Below are positions 52,720-61,700 of a DNA stretch of 64,000 nucleotides, one piece after another (within the stretch, counting starts at the first letter, position 1; each line of letters opens with the position of its first letter). Under the pieces are notes generated by a model that had not been told where the DNA came from, searched no databases, and saw only the letters and a program-made list of their open reading frames with translations. A program made the position numbers and the translations under genes. Origin of the DNA: Peptacetobacter sp900539645 (GTDB lineage Bacteria > Bacillota > Clostridia > Peptostreptococcales > Peptostreptococcaceae); NCBI RefSeq assembly GCF_047807365.1, contig NZ_JBLOUI010000007.1:4963-68962 (forward strand). Reading direction: 5' to 3'.

Positions 52720-54315
52720 ATGAATATGAAAAAATACACAACAGTTGCATTAGCAGCTACTATGGCAGTTGGTACAGTTATACCAGCTTATGCAGCATCA
52801 GTAGATAAAATAGTTGGAGATAATAGATACGAAACTGCAGCTATGATAAGTAAAAGAGCTTATGCAAATGCGGAGACTGTTATACTAGTAAATGACGATG
52901 CTATACCAGATGCATTAGCAGCAACACCATATGCAAATGCACTTAAAGCACCAATATTACTTACTTCTAAAAATGCACTTACAGCGGTTACTAAAGATGA
53001 AATAGTTAGAACTGGAGCAAAAAAAGTGGTATTAATAGGTGGAGAAGCAGTTTTACCAGAAGCTCTAGTTGAAGAATTAAAAGCTACAGGAGTTACAACT
53101 GTAGATAGAATAAAAGGTGATACTAGAGAAGAAACAGCACTAGAAATAGCTAAGGCACTAAACGACTTTAATAAATCAAATAAATTAGAAGCTATTAATA
53201 GTGTAGCAGTAGTAAATGGTACAAATGGTCTTGCTGATGCAGTATCAGTAGCAGCTATTGCAGCAGAAAAAGGTATGCCTATAATATTATCAAACCCTAA
53301 AAAAGGAATAGAAGTATCTAAAGACTTTATAAAAGACAATAAAATATCAAACTCTTATATAATAGGTGGAGATAGTGTTGTTTCTGAGGAAGTAGCAGAA
53401 TCACTACCAGCAGCTATAAGAATAGAAGGTAAAAATAGAAATGATACAAATGCTAGAGTTATAGAAGAATTCTACAAAGGTAAAGAATTAAATAATATAT
53501 ACGTAGCTAAAGATGGACTTAAAAAATCTGGAGAATTAATAGATGCACTTTCAGTAGGTGTTCTTGCAGCTAAAAATAATGCACCAGTAGTTATAGTTGG
53601 ATCAAAATTATCAGATAGTCAAAAGAGCCTATTCAAAAATAAAGTTATAAAAACTATAACTCAGGTTGGGGGAAATGGTAATGAGGATGCTGTAGAAGAA
53701 ATAAAGGCAACTCAGACTAATATAAACTATGAAGTAAACAATAAAGACGACCTAAATACAGTATTAGCCAATGCAAATGCAGGAGATACAATAACATTAA
53801 AAACAAATGCAGATACTTCAGATGATTTTACTATATCAACTGATAAAGCTATAAATATAAAAATAAATGGAACTTTCAATGGAAAAGTTACTTTAGATTC
53901 AGATGAAGCTAATGTAGAAATATTAGGTGGATCTATAAAAAAATTAGAAACAAAAAGAGCAGCTTCTTTAAGCGTTGCAGGTGGAGTAAAAGTAGAAAAT
54001 TTATTATTAGATGCAAATGCTGAATCTATAGTTGTTATAAACAAAGGTACAATGACAAATATAGATGTGGATGCATCAAAAGCTAGTATAAAAAATGAAG
54101 GAACTACAACAAGTGTAAAAATAAATGGTACTAGTGTTACTTTAGAAAATACAGGATCAATAAAGTCTGTAGAAGTTAATGGAACTGGTGCGACTATAAA
54201 GAACAGTGGTAAAATAGAAGATAAAATAACTGGAACAGCTACAGATGTAAAATTTGAAGGAAATAAAACTGAAGCTGAAAAAGCAGAAGAAAATCCAACA
54301 ACAGAAACAAAATAA
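52720..54315 (+). CDS. Cell-wall protein with three CWB2 repeats and a repetitive C-terminal domain
   Basis: A secreted 531-residue surface protein. A signal peptide ends at about AYA (residue 25). Three CWB2 units follow, beginning VDKIVGDNRYETA, VDRIKGDTREETA and IRIEGKNRNDTN; these bind the anionic wall polymer PSII in C. difficile. From about residue 355 to 525 a low-complexity domain has alternating short strands and Asn/Gly turns (TINLKTNAD-like, FNGKV, GGSIKKL, ENTGSIKSVEVNG), suggesting a right-handed beta-helix. The end is Glu/Lys/Thr rich. ATG 52720 is used because it is set by GGGGGCG. The variable domain could be an adhesin or enzyme; no catalytic motif is seen. Confidence 0.88.
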   Translation: MNMKKYTTVALAATMAVGTVIPAYAASVDKIVGDNRYETAAMISKRAYANAETVILVNDDAIPDALAATPYANALKAPILLTSKNALTAVTKDEIVRTGAKKVVLIGGEAVLPEALVEELKATGVTTVDRIKGDTREETALEIAKALNDFNKSNKLEAINSVAVVNGTNGLADAVSVAAIAAEKGMPIILSNPKKGIEVSKDFIKDNKISNSYIIGGDSVVSEEVAESLPAAIRIEGKNRNDTNARVIEEFYKGKELNNIYVAKDGLKKSGELIDALSVGVLAAKNNAPVVIVGSKLSDSQKSLFKNKVIKTITQVGGNGNEDAVEEIKATQTNINYEVNNKDDLNTVLANANAGDTITLKTNADTSDDFTISTDKAINIKINGTFNGKVTLDSDEANVEILGGSIKKLETKRAASLSVAGGVKVENLLLDANAESIVVINKGTMTNIDVDASKASIKNEGTTTSVKINGTSVTLENTGSIKSVEVNGTGATIKNSGKIEDKITGTATDVKFEGNKTEAEKAEENPTTETK

Positions 54316-54330
54316 AACAGAATAAAATTT

Positions 54331-54360
54331 AAGCCGGGTAATTTCGCCCGGCTTTTTTTA
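54331..54360 (+). terminator. Terminator after the CWB2 gene
   Basis: AAGCCGGG (54331-54338) and CCCGGCTT (54347-54354) are a GC-rich stem followed by T residues. Confidence 0.92.
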
Positions 54361-54491
54361 TTTAAAAAGAGTAGCTATGCTGAAAAATTTATAAATGAAA
54401 TATTTCTTGCAAAATTATAGAAAAAACTTAGTTAAAAATAAGGTATATGTTGTATAATATAAAAAAACAATTTGAGAAAAGAGGAAATGAT

Positions 54492-54878
54492 ATGAAAATA
54501 GTAGATAAAGCATTTGAAGCTATGCAGAACGCATATGCACCATATTCAAAATATAAAGTGGGAGCTTGTGTTGAAACAACAGATGGGAAATATTTCTTAG
54601 GAGCAAATGTAGAAAATGCCTCTTATGGACTTACTAACTGTGCTGAGAGAAGTGCGATATTTGCAGCGTATTCTAATGGATATAGAAAAAAACATATAAA
54701 AGCAATCGCAATAGTATCTAAAGGGGAAAAACTAGTTACTCCTTGTGGAGCTTGTAGACAGGTATTATCAGAGCTTATAGAAAAAGATGCGGAGATAATA
54801 CTATCTAACGGAGAAAAAACACTAATAACAAATATAGATGATTTAATGCCATTGGCTTTTGGAGCAGATAACTTGTAA
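54492..54878 (+). CDS. cdd: Cytidine deaminase
   Basis: A 128-residue zinc enzyme of the nucleoside salvage path. NAYAPYSKYKVGA at the N-terminus and FLGANVENASYGLTNCAERSAIFAA contain the first Cys and the catalytic Glu; the second Cys pair is in TPCGACRQVLSEL. Length is that of the small homotetrameric type. ATG 54492 is used because GAGGAAATG precedes it; an upstream ATG lacks a ribosome site. Confidence 0.95.
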   Translation: MKIVDKAFEAMQNAYAPYSKYKVGACVETTDGKYFLGANVENASYGLTNCAERSAIFAAYSNGYRKKHIKAIAIVSKGEKLVTPCGACRQVLSELIEKDAEIILSNGEKTLITNIDDLMPLAFGADNL

Positions 54879-54913
54879 AGTTGTATAAATCTTAACAAAA
54901 AGTGTATAAACCC

Positions 54914-54942
54914 TTGAAATTTCAACAAATTTTTTGTATTAT
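54914..54942 (+). promoter_or_regulatory. Promoter with palindrome TTGAAATTTCAA
   Basis: TTGAAA (54914-54919) and TATTAT (54937-54942), 17 bases apart, form a promoter before the YitT/YczE-like gene. The palindrome TTGAAATTTCAA covers the -35 box. The same 12 bases lie in the promoter of the flavin reductase gene at 61606-61617. Confidence 0.6.
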
Positions 54943-54953
54943 ATAGGCAAAGG

Positions 54954-55652
54954 ATGAAATTTGTAAAATGGATGGTGTATAATGCTATGTTTAAGACAAT
55001 CGGATTAAAAGTTGCTAAATTAGTAATCGGGCTTTTTGTATGCTCAATCGGTATAGTTATGACAATAAATGCAAATTTAGGTATGCAGCCTTGGGATGTT
55101 CTTCATCAGGGATTATCTAATAAGCTTGGTATAACTATAGGTACAGCTACTATAATTGTCGCAGCACTTACAATGATTGCAGATTTTGTATTTGGCGATA
55201 ATATAGGCTGGGGAACAGTTGCTAATATGGTTTTAGTTGGTTTATTTATGGATATGATAATATATTCAGGGTATATTCCAACATCTAGCAGTCTTGTATC
55301 TGGATTAGCACTTCTTATAGGTGGATTAATAGTCTTATCATTTGGCATGGTTCTTTATATGGACAGCGGATTAGGAAGTGGACCTAGAGATGGACTTATG
55401 GTTTGCCTACAGAAAAAAACTGGAAAATCAGCAAATGTAGTTAAAGTTACTATGGATATAACTGCTCTTGCTATAGGTATACTACTTGGAGGAAAAGTAG
55501 GTATAGGAACTATAATAAGTGCATTTGGTCTAGGACTAGCTATCAAAGTAGTATTTAAAGCTTGCAGATTTGATGGAACAAAAGTAGAGAACAGATACAT
55601 AATAGACGATATAAGATACATAAAAAGAGTATCTGAGCATTTTATAAAATAA
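54954..55652 (+). CDS. YitT/YczE-like membrane protein
   Basis: A 232-residue protein with five to six hydrophobic segments. The segments LFVCSIGIVMTINANLGMQPWDVLHQGLSNKLGI and MDSGLGSGPRDGLMVCLQKKTG (given here as two short Gly/Pro-rich loops in membrane proteins) are typical of the YczE/YyaS/YitT group, whose members have no agreed function. The first ATG (54954) has no ribosome site and lies only about ten bases from the predicted transcript start; ATG 54987 with GGATGGTG upstream is also possible. Promoter at 54914-54942. Confidence 0.72.
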   Translation: MKFVKWMVYNAMFKTIGLKVAKLVIGLFVCSIGIVMTINANLGMQPWDVLHQGLSNKLGITIGTATIIVAALTMIADFVFGDNIGWGTVANMVLVGLFMDMIIYSGYIPTSSSLVSGLALLIGGLIVLSFGMVLYMDSGLGSGPRDGLMVCLQKKTGKSANVVKVTMDITALAIGILLGGKVGIGTIISAFGLGLAIKVVFKACRFDGTKVENRYIIDDIRYIKRVSEHFIK

Positions 55653-55681
55653 GCCTATTGATTTGAGAAATTTAAAATTAT

Positions 55682-55718
55682 GGAACCTCTTTAAATTATA
55701 AGGGGTTCTTTTTTTATG
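55682..55718 (+). terminator. Terminator after the YitT/YczE-like gene
   Basis: GAACCTCTT and AAGGGGTTC pair around an eight-base loop with one G-T pair, followed by seven T residues. Confidence 0.85.
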
Positions 55719-56108
55719 CAAATTTAATCGATATTTAATTATAATGTAAGACTTGTATTAGTTGATATTTAAAGGTAAAAAAAGTTTTATATGATGATAA
55801 TCATATGAATGAGAATGAATTTTTAAGATTATGTAAAATTTGAAGACATAAGAATGTAAAAAAATATAGGTGATTTTTTAAAAATAAATATACTAATACT
55901 AAACTTTGAGGATATTAATATTGACTAGTCAAATTGGCATAGTGTTGGATACATTGAAAAAAGCTAATTATAAAAAATAAAACAAATTGTAACAAAAAAC
56001 AAAATAAGCCTTGAAAAAAATAAACTTTTTGTTTATAATATCTAATTGTTGTAGTTTAGAAACGATAAACTTAGAGTTTAGTAAAAATTTATATATAGAC
56101 AGGGGTAA
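55719..56108. other. AT-rich intergenic region upstream of the polyamine operon
   Basis: No gene is seen. It contains a perfect 12-bp palindrome TTGACTAGTCAA (55921-55932) and a promoter with TTGAAA (56011-56016) and TATAAT (56034-56039), 17 bases apart, leading to the regulator gene. A Fur-like AT sequence around 55792-55820 is too weak to call. Confidence 0.55.
56011..56039 (+). promoter_or_regulatory. Promoter of the polyamine regulator and transport operon
   Basis: TTGAAA (56011-56016) and TATAAT (56034-56039) with exactly 17 bases between, 75 bases before the start codon. Confidence 0.7.
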
Positions 56109-56114
56109 ATGAAA

Positions 56115-56654
56115 ATGGAAATAGGTAAAAAGATTAAAAGACTTAGAATAGAAAAGCAACTCACCCAAGAAGAGTTAGCTAATAGATGCGAGCTTTCAAA
56201 GGGATTTATATCTCAGCTTGAAAATGATTTAACATCACCATCGATAGCTACTTTAATAGATATACTAGAGATACTTGGGACAAACTTAAAAGAATTCTTT
56301 AATGATACAGAGAGCGAAAAGATAGTATTCGTTAAAGATGATATGTTTGAAACAGAGGACGAAGAATTAAAATACGAATTTAAATGGCTAGTTCCAAACT
56401 CACAGAAAAATGAGATGGAGCCGGTAATAGTTACAATCCAACCTGGAGGTCAGTACAAAGAAGAAAAACCTCATGAGGGAGAAGAATTTGGATATGTGCT
56501 TGCAGGATCGGTATTCCTTCATTTAGGAGAGAAAAAGCTAAAGGTTAGAAAAGGAGAAAGTTTCTACTTTAAACCGAGAGCTAAACACTTCCTATCAAAC
56601 GAAGGAAAAACTGTAGCTAAGGTACTTTGGGTAAGTACACCACCTACTTTCTAA
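56115..56654 (+). CDS. XRE-cupin transcription regulator of the pot operon
   Basis: A 179-residue regulator. The N-terminal helix-turn-helix is LRIEKQLTQEELANRCELSKGFISQLEND; the C-terminal cupin barrel (about residues 105-175) has GGQYKEEKPHEGEEFGYVLAGSV. PuuR-like proteins of this build often sense polyamines. The potABCD genes follow by 82 bases, so it probably regulates uptake of spermidine/putrescine. ATG 56115 gives the best distance to GGGG; the ATG six bases earlier is also possible. Confidence 0.88.
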   Translation: MEIGKKIKRLRIEKQLTQEELANRCELSKGFISQLENDLTSPSIATLIDILEILGTNLKEFFNDTESEKIVFVKDDMFETEDEELKYEFKWLVPNSQKNEMEPVIVTIQPGGQYKEEKPHEGEEFGYVLAGSVFLHLGEKKLKVRKGESFYFKPRAKHFLSNEGKTVAKVLWVSTPPTF

Positions 56655-56736
56655 ATTATACGAAAGTAGTGCAATTATAGATTTATAAATTTAAATAATA
56701 TGTTTGATTTAATTTTGAGGAGAGAGGTGTTATACT

Positions 56737-57804
56737 TTGGCAGAAAACATAATAGAATTAAGAGGAATACATAAGGTATACGGCGATAACGTAGTATTAG
56801 ATAATTTTAAACTAGATATAAAGAAAAACGAGTTTTTAACATTATTAGGACCATCAGGATGTGGTAAAACAACACTATTAAAAATAATAGCTGGTTTTGA
56901 ACAGGCTGATGCAGGGAGTGTAATATTCGAAGGGAAGGAAATAAACGACCTACCTCCAAATGAAAGACATGTAAACACTGTTTTCCAGAAATATTCACTA
57001 TTCCCACATATGAATGTTTACGAAAATGTAGCATTTGGATTAAAGATAAAAAAAGTTCCAAAAGATGAGATAGATAAAAAGGTTAAAGAAGTTTTAAAAC
57101 TTGTTGCACTTGAAGGATTTGAAAATAGAGCAATAGACTCTTTATCTGGTGGGCAGCAGCAGAGAATTGCAATAGCAAGAGCTGTTGTAAATGAGCCTAA
57201 AGTTCTTCTTCTTGACGAGCCTCTAGGAGCGCTTGATTTAAAATTAAGACAGGAAATGCAGGTAGAGCTTAAAAGAATACAGAAAAAATTAGGTATAACA
57301 TTTATATTTGTTACACACGACCAGGAAGAAGCACTTAGTATGTCTGATACTATAGTAGTTTTAAATAAAGGTAAAATACAGCAGATGGGCAACCCAGTAG
57401 ATATATACAATGAACCTAAAAATGCATTTGTTGCTAAGTTTATAGGAGAAAGTAATATATTACCAGGTGTAATGCTTGAAGACTTCAGAGTTGTATTTGC
57501 TGATAGAGAATTTGAATGTGTAGATAAAGGATTTGAAAAGAACGAAGAAATAGAAGTTGTTATAAGACCTGAAGATATAAAAATGGTTAAACCAGAAAAT
57601 GGTATGATAGTAGGAAAAGTAACATCTGTAATATTTAAAGGAGTACACTACGAAATAGAATTAGAAGAAAATGGAAGAACTTGGCTACTTCACAATACTC
57701 GGTATGCAGAAGTAGGAACAGAACTAGGAATAGACATATATCCAGAGGATATACATATAATGAAAAAAGTCGAAATAGAAGCTGGTGAAGATGATGAAAA
57801 TTAA
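56737..57804 (+). CDS. potA: Spermidine/putrescine ABC transporter ATPase
   Basis: A 355-residue ATPase. Walker A GPSGCGKTT, Q-loop NTVFQKYSLFPHM, signature LSGGQQQRIAIARA, Walker B VLLLDEPLGALD and the switch His in FVTHDQEEAL are all intact; the C-terminal TOBE domain ends the protein. The start is TTG 56737, seven to eight bases after AGAGGTG. The stop codon overlaps the beginning of potB by about ten bases. Operon order is regulator-potA-potB-potC-potD. Confidence 0.96.
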   Translation: MAENIIELRGIHKVYGDNVVLDNFKLDIKKNEFLTLLGPSGCGKTTLLKIIAGFEQADAGSVIFEGKEINDLPPNERHVNTVFQKYSLFPHMNVYENVAFGLKIKKVPKDEIDKKVKEVLKLVALEGFENRAIDSLSGGQQQRIAIARAVVNEPKVLLLDEPLGALDLKLRQEMQVELKRIQKKLGITFIFVTHDQEEALSMSDTIVVLNKGKIQQMGNPVDIYNEPKNAFVAKFIGESNILPGVMLEDFRVVFADREFECVDKGFEKNEEIEVVIRPEDIKMVKPENGMIVGKVTSVIFKGVHYEIELEENGRTWLLHNTRYAEVGTELGIDIYPEDIHIMKKVEIEAGEDDEN

Positions 57805-58633
57805 GAATTCAAAATCAAAATTTGCTTATCCATACATAGTATGGAGTGCAATATTCGTAGTAATTCCATTATTCCTAGTAGTTTATTACAGTTTTACAAA
57901 AGAAGTTAACGGAGAGATAGTTTTTACTCTTGATAACTTCAAATCAGTTTTAGATCCGATATATTTATCAGTATTTTGGAGATCTATATTAATATCTGGA
58001 GGCGCTACTCTAGCATGTATATTAATAGGTTATCCAGTTGCGTATATTATATCTAAAGCTCCAATAAGTAAAAGAGGAACTTTAATACTTTTATTTATAC
58101 TTCCGATGTGGATGAACTTCTTACTTAGAACATATTCTTGGGCGTCAATCCTAGGGCAGAACGGATTATTAAGTAGCTTTTTAGGATTATTTGGTATAGA
58201 GTATCGTTCTATTTTATATACTCCATTTGCTGTGTTATTAGGTATGGTTTATAATTTCTTACCATTTATGGTATTACCTATATACACTTCATTATCAAAA
58301 ATGGACCACGATTTAATAGATGCAGCTCACGATTTAGGAGCTAACAATTTTACAGTATTTAGAAAAATAATATTCCCACTTAGCTTACCAGGAGTTTTCT
58401 CTGGTATAACAATGGTGTTCATGCCATCAATAACATCATTCGCTATATCAAGACTTCTTGGTGGAGGAAAGACAATGTTAATAGGGGATTTAATAGAACA
58501 GCAGTTTACAGTTGTAGGTGACTGGAACTTTGGTTCTGCAATATCAATATTCTTAATGATAGTAATATTAATTTCAATGAGTATAATGTCTAAGATGGAC
58601 GACGGAAGTGGAGAAGGGGGTATGGTTATATAA
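57794..58633 (+). CDS. potB: Spermidine/putrescine ABC transporter permease PotB
   Basis: A 279-residue membrane permease with six membrane segments. The EAA-type cytoplasmic loop is LIDAAHDLGANNFTVFRKIIFPLSLPGV (in pieces), which contacts PotA. ATG 57794 is chosen among GTG 57785, ATG 57791 and ATG 57794, all inside the end of potA. The gene overlaps potC by one base, giving strict coupling. Confidence 0.94.
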   Translation: MKIKNSKSKFAYPYIVWSAIFVVIPLFLVVYYSFTKEVNGEIVFTLDNFKSVLDPIYLSVFWRSILISGGATLACILIGYPVAYIISKAPISKRGTLILLFILPMWMNFLLRTYSWASILGQNGLLSSFLGLFGIEYRSILYTPFAVLLGMVYNFLPFMVLPIYTSLSKMDHDLIDAAHDLGANNFTVFRKIIFPLSLPGVFSGITMVFMPSITSFAISRLLGGGKTMLIGDLIEQQFTVVGDWNFGSAISIFLMIVILISMSIMSKMDDGSGEGGMVI

Positions 58634-59430
58634 TGAATAAAAACAAAAAGAAGATAAAAATAGTTTCTGATATATATATGTTTTTAGTTTTCTTATTCCT
58701 ATATATACCAATATTCGCCCTAATAGTATTCTCTTTCAGTGATTCGAGATCTATGGGACATATAGGAGCTTTCACTACTAAATGGTATGTGAGATTATTC
58801 CAAAATGAGGCGATAATGACAGCACTTTATTATACAGTTACTATAGCTATAATTTCTTCAGTAATAGCTACTATAGTAGGTACTTTAAGTGCAATAGGTA
58901 TAAATAAGATGAGACCTAGAAATAAAGCTATAATGATGAATGTAAACAATCTACCAATATTAAATACAGAGATAGTAACAGGGGTAGCTCTTATGAGTTT
59001 ATTTGTATTTTTACAGGTAGATTTTGGATATATGACAATGCTTATAGCGCATATAATGTTCTGTATTCCTTATGTAATACTTTCTGTGCTTCCAAAATTA
59101 AGACAGATGCCAGAAAATATAGAGAATGCAGCATTAGATTTAGGTGCGACACCATTTTATGCTTTAAGAAAGGTTATATTACCTCAGATAAAACCTGGTA
59201 TAGTGTCAGGATTTTTAATGGCATTTACTATGTCTATAGATGATTTCATAATAAGTTTCTTCAACTCTGGAAACGGGGTTACAAACTTATCTATAGAAAT
59301 TTACTCTATGGCAAGAAGAGGTATAAAACCAGAAATAAATGCGCTTTCTACTTTAATGTTTATAACAGTTCTTATACTGTTAATACTTTCTAATAAGAAA
59401 CAGTCTTTAGAAGAAAGGGGAAGAAGATAG
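58633..59430 (+). CDS. potC: Spermidine/putrescine ABC transporter permease PotC
   Basis: A 265-residue permease with six membrane segments and the EAA loop ENAALDLGATPFYALRKVILPQIKPGI (in parts). It pairs with PotB to form the membrane channel. It begins at the ATG that shares a base with the potB stop codon and ends directly before the potD start. Confidence 0.94.
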   Translation: MNKNKKKIKIVSDIYMFLVFLFLYIPIFALIVFSFSDSRSMGHIGAFTTKWYVRLFQNEAIMTALYYTVTIAIISSVIATIVGTLSAIGINKMRPRNKAIMMNVNNLPILNTEIVTGVALMSLFVFLQVDFGYMTMLIAHIMFCIPYVILSVLPKLRQMPENIENAALDLGATPFYALRKVILPQIKPGIVSGFLMAFTMSIDDFIISFFNSGNGVTNLSIEIYSMARRGIKPEINALSTLMFITVLILLILSNKKQSLEERGRR

Positions 59431-60486
59431 ATGAAAATAACTAAAAAAATACTATCTCTTGTTTTAATTGCATCTATGGCAGTGCTTCCTCTAACAGGTT
59501 GTAGAAAATCTGCAGATTCATCAAAAGTTTTAAATGTTTACAATGTTGGAGACTATATTGATGAAAGTTTAATAGATGTATTTGAAGAACAGACAGGGAT
59601 ACAGGTGCAGTATTCTACTTACGATACAAATGAAATGATGTATCAGAAGGTAAAGAGTGGAAGTACTAAGTACGATATTGTAGTTCCTTCTGATTATATG
59701 GTTGCAAAGATGAAGAAGGAAGGTATGCTTGAAAAGCTAGATTTTAATAATATTCCTAATATAAAAAATATAGATAAGAAGTTTTTAGGTTCTGAATACG
59801 ATCCTAAGAATGAGTATAGTGTTCCTTATATGTGGGGTACTTTAGGTCTTGCATACAATTCTAAGTATGTAGATGAAAAGGATTTAGGGTCTTGGGATAT
59901 TTTATGGAATCCTAAATATAAAGGAAAGATATTAATATTTGACTCTGTTAGAGATACAATGGGTGCAGCTTTATTTAAGTTAGGTTATAGTATGAATACT
60001 ACAAACCCAAAGGAAATAAATGAAGCTAAGGAGCTATTAGTTAAACAGAAAGAATACGCTTTAGCTTATGTAAATGATGAGGTTAAAGATAGAATGGTTG
60101 GAGAAGATGGATATATAGGAATGATATATTCAGGAGATTTCCCTCTTATGCGGGAAGAAAATTCAGATTTAAAATTCTTCAATCCAGAAGAAGGTACTAA
60201 TAGATGGGTAGATGCAATGTGCATACCTACTACTTGTGAGAATAAAAAAGAAGCAGAAATGTTTATAAACTTTATGCTTGATCCAGAGATTGCTAAGATA
60301 AATACAGAGTATATAGGATATTCTACTCCTAATAAAGCTTGTTTTGACCTTCTTGATAAGGAGATAACTAGTGATAAGGGAGCTTATCCTGATGATGAGT
60401 ATTTAAGTAAGTGCGAAACATTTACAGATATAGGTAAAGATATCAAGCTATATGATAAGGCTTGGATAGAGCTAAAATCAAGATAA
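59431..60486 (+). CDS. potD: Spermidine/putrescine-binding lipoprotein
   Basis: A 351-residue extracellular solute-binding lipoprotein. The lipobox is LTGC (Cys25 region) after KITKKILSLVLIASMAVLP. The binding-fold parts LNVYNVGDYIDESLIDVFEEQTGI, YDIVVPSDYMVAKMKKEGM and YSGDFPLMREEN are typical of PotD/PotF. It captures polyamines and gives them to PotBC. It is the last gene of the operon. Confidence 0.95.
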   Translation: MKITKKILSLVLIASMAVLPLTGCRKSADSSKVLNVYNVGDYIDESLIDVFEEQTGIQVQYSTYDTNEMMYQKVKSGSTKYDIVVPSDYMVAKMKKEGMLEKLDFNNIPNIKNIDKKFLGSEYDPKNEYSVPYMWGTLGLAYNSKYVDEKDLGSWDILWNPKYKGKILIFDSVRDTMGAALFKLGYSMNTTNPKEINEAKELLVKQKEYALAYVNDEVKDRMVGEDGYIGMIYSGDFPLMREENSDLKFFNPEEGTNRWVDAMCIPTTCENKKEAEMFINFMLDPEIAKINTEYIGYSTPNKACFDLLDKEITSDKGAYPDDEYLSKCETFTDIGKDIKLYDKAWIELKSR

Positions 60487-60500
60487 TTAGTCATAATTGA

Positions 60501-60535
60501 GAGTTGTTACAGGTATTGTAGCAGCTCTTTTTTAT
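60501..60535 (+). terminator. Terminator of the potABCD operon
   Basis: GAGTTGTTACA and TGTAGCAGCTC form a stem of 11 pairs with two G-T pairs, followed by seven T residues. Confidence 0.85.
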
Positions 60536-60597
60536 TTTGATGATTGTAAAATGTTCGTGAGATAGCGCATTTTTATTTTTATTTGGGAGGAGTTGTA

Positions 60598-60630
60598 TTG
60601 TATAATAAAAAATATAGTAAAAAATTGTGA
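60598..60630 (+). other. Possible short leader ORF before the cell-wall hydrolase
   Basis: A very good ribosome site, GGGAGGAG (60585-60592), leads to a TTG at 60598 that opens a ten-codon frame (MYNKKYSKKL) ending in TGA at 60628-60630, at the ribosome site of the next gene. It may couple translation; no more can be said. Confidence 0.3.
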
Positions 60631-60640
60631 GGAAATGCAT

Positions 60641-61522
60641 ATGGATGAAAATAATATAGATAGCAAGAGATTAGATGATATGAGAAAAAGTGTGCAAGGA
60701 AAGATTAAGGAGAGAGAGGATGATAGAAATTTAGGTGTTAAGCCTAAAAAGAGTAGCTCTCAGAAAGTGAAGAGCGAACTTAATGCTTCAAAAGGCAAGG
60801 GTACTCAGAAGAAATCTAAAAAAAGTGGTACAAGTTCAAAAAAATCTGCATCTAAAAAGGGAAGTAGCTCTGTAAAAGGTGGATCTAGCAAAAATTCAAA
60901 GAAACCTAGTGGAGGTAAAAGTAAGAAAGCAAAGAAAAAAGCTAGAAACATATCTATTGTTTTAGTAGCTTTGACTATTTTGATCTTTGCTGTGTATTCT
61001 ACATTTGGAAGAGGTTATATAGAGGATATGCAGAGAGAAGATTTTATTGAGATGGTTCAGCCAATAGCTGTAGATGTTTATGAAAAGTATGGAATTTATC
61101 CATCTGTGACTATTTCGCGGGCAGCTATTGAATCCAATTGGGGTAAGTCGGAGCTTTCTAAGGAATATTTTAATTTGTTTGGTATAAAGGCAGATAAATC
61201 TTGGGATGGGAGAACTGTCAATATGAATACAAAGGAAGGGTACAATGATACAGAAAATGCGGCATTTAGAAGATATAGGTCTTATAAAGAGTCGATATAC
61301 GATTATGGAAAGTTTTTAAGTGAAAATAAAAGGTATGAAAAAGCGGGATTATTTAAGGCTAAGGATGGAAAAGCTCAGGCTCAGGTTTTAGAGGATGCAG
61401 GATATGCTACAAAGGAAAACTCTAAAGGCGAGCTTGTCTATGCGGATGTGCTTATAAATCTTATGGATAAGTATAATCTTGATAAGGTAGATGCTGAATA
61501 TGACCCAAAAGTAAAGAGATAA
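60641..61522 (+). CDS. GH73-type glucosaminidase with basic linker and membrane anchor
   Basis: A 293-residue cell-wall hydrolase. The first 105 residues are a Lys/Ser/Gly-rich linker of very low complexity (many KKS, GGS and SKK units); a membrane segment (NISIVLVALTILIFAVYST, about 108-126) follows, then the catalytic domain with YEKYGIYPSVTISRAAIESNWGKS (catalytic Glu in IESNWG) and FNLFGIKADKSWDGRTV. The last third has YKESIYDYGKFL and RYEKAG, typical of this family. It would cut the glycan strands of peptidoglycan from outside. ATG 60641 follows GAGG; an upstream in-frame TTG has a weaker case. Confidence 0.87.
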   Translation: MDENNIDSKRLDDMRKSVQGKIKEREDDRNLGVKPKKSSSQKVKSELNASKGKGTQKKSKKSGTSSKKSASKKGSSSVKGGSSKNSKKPSGGKSKKAKKKARNISIVLVALTILIFAVYSTFGRGYIEDMQREDFIEMVQPIAVDVYEKYGIYPSVTISRAAIESNWGKSELSKEYFNLFGIKADKSWDGRTVNMNTKEGYNDTENAAFRRYRSYKESIYDYGKFLSENKRYEKAGLFKAKDGKAQAQVLEDAGYATKENSKGELVYADVLINLMDKYNLDKVDAEYDPKVKR

Positions 61523-61599
61523 AAGAAGACAAATACAATTACTTTATTAACCTATTTAAAGACAGTAAAGTGGTATTTTATACAACGTTATGCAACTCG

Positions 61600-61628
61600 T
61601 TGACTTTGAAATTTCAACGGAATATAAT
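61600..61628 (+). promoter_or_regulatory. Promoter with palindrome TTGAAATTTCAA
   Basis: TTGACT (61600-61605) and TATAAT (61623-61628) with 17 bases between. The palindrome TTGAAATTTCAA (61606-61617) fills the spacer, where a bound protein would block RNA polymerase. The same palindrome occurs at 54914-54925. Confidence 0.72.
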
Positions 61629-61700
61629 CTTCTATAATGTTATTAACAAAAAAATAACAAAATCATTTTAAGGTAAGTTTTACTAGGAGGGAAAAGTTTC

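Noticed and set aside
55792..55820. Fur-box-like sequence GATAATCAT with ATGAATGAGAATGA
   Set aside because: Too many mismatches, and no iron gene follows.
55806..55844. Short frame starting MNENEFLRLCKI
   Set aside because: No ribosome site and an early stop; it fits chance in AT-rich DNA.
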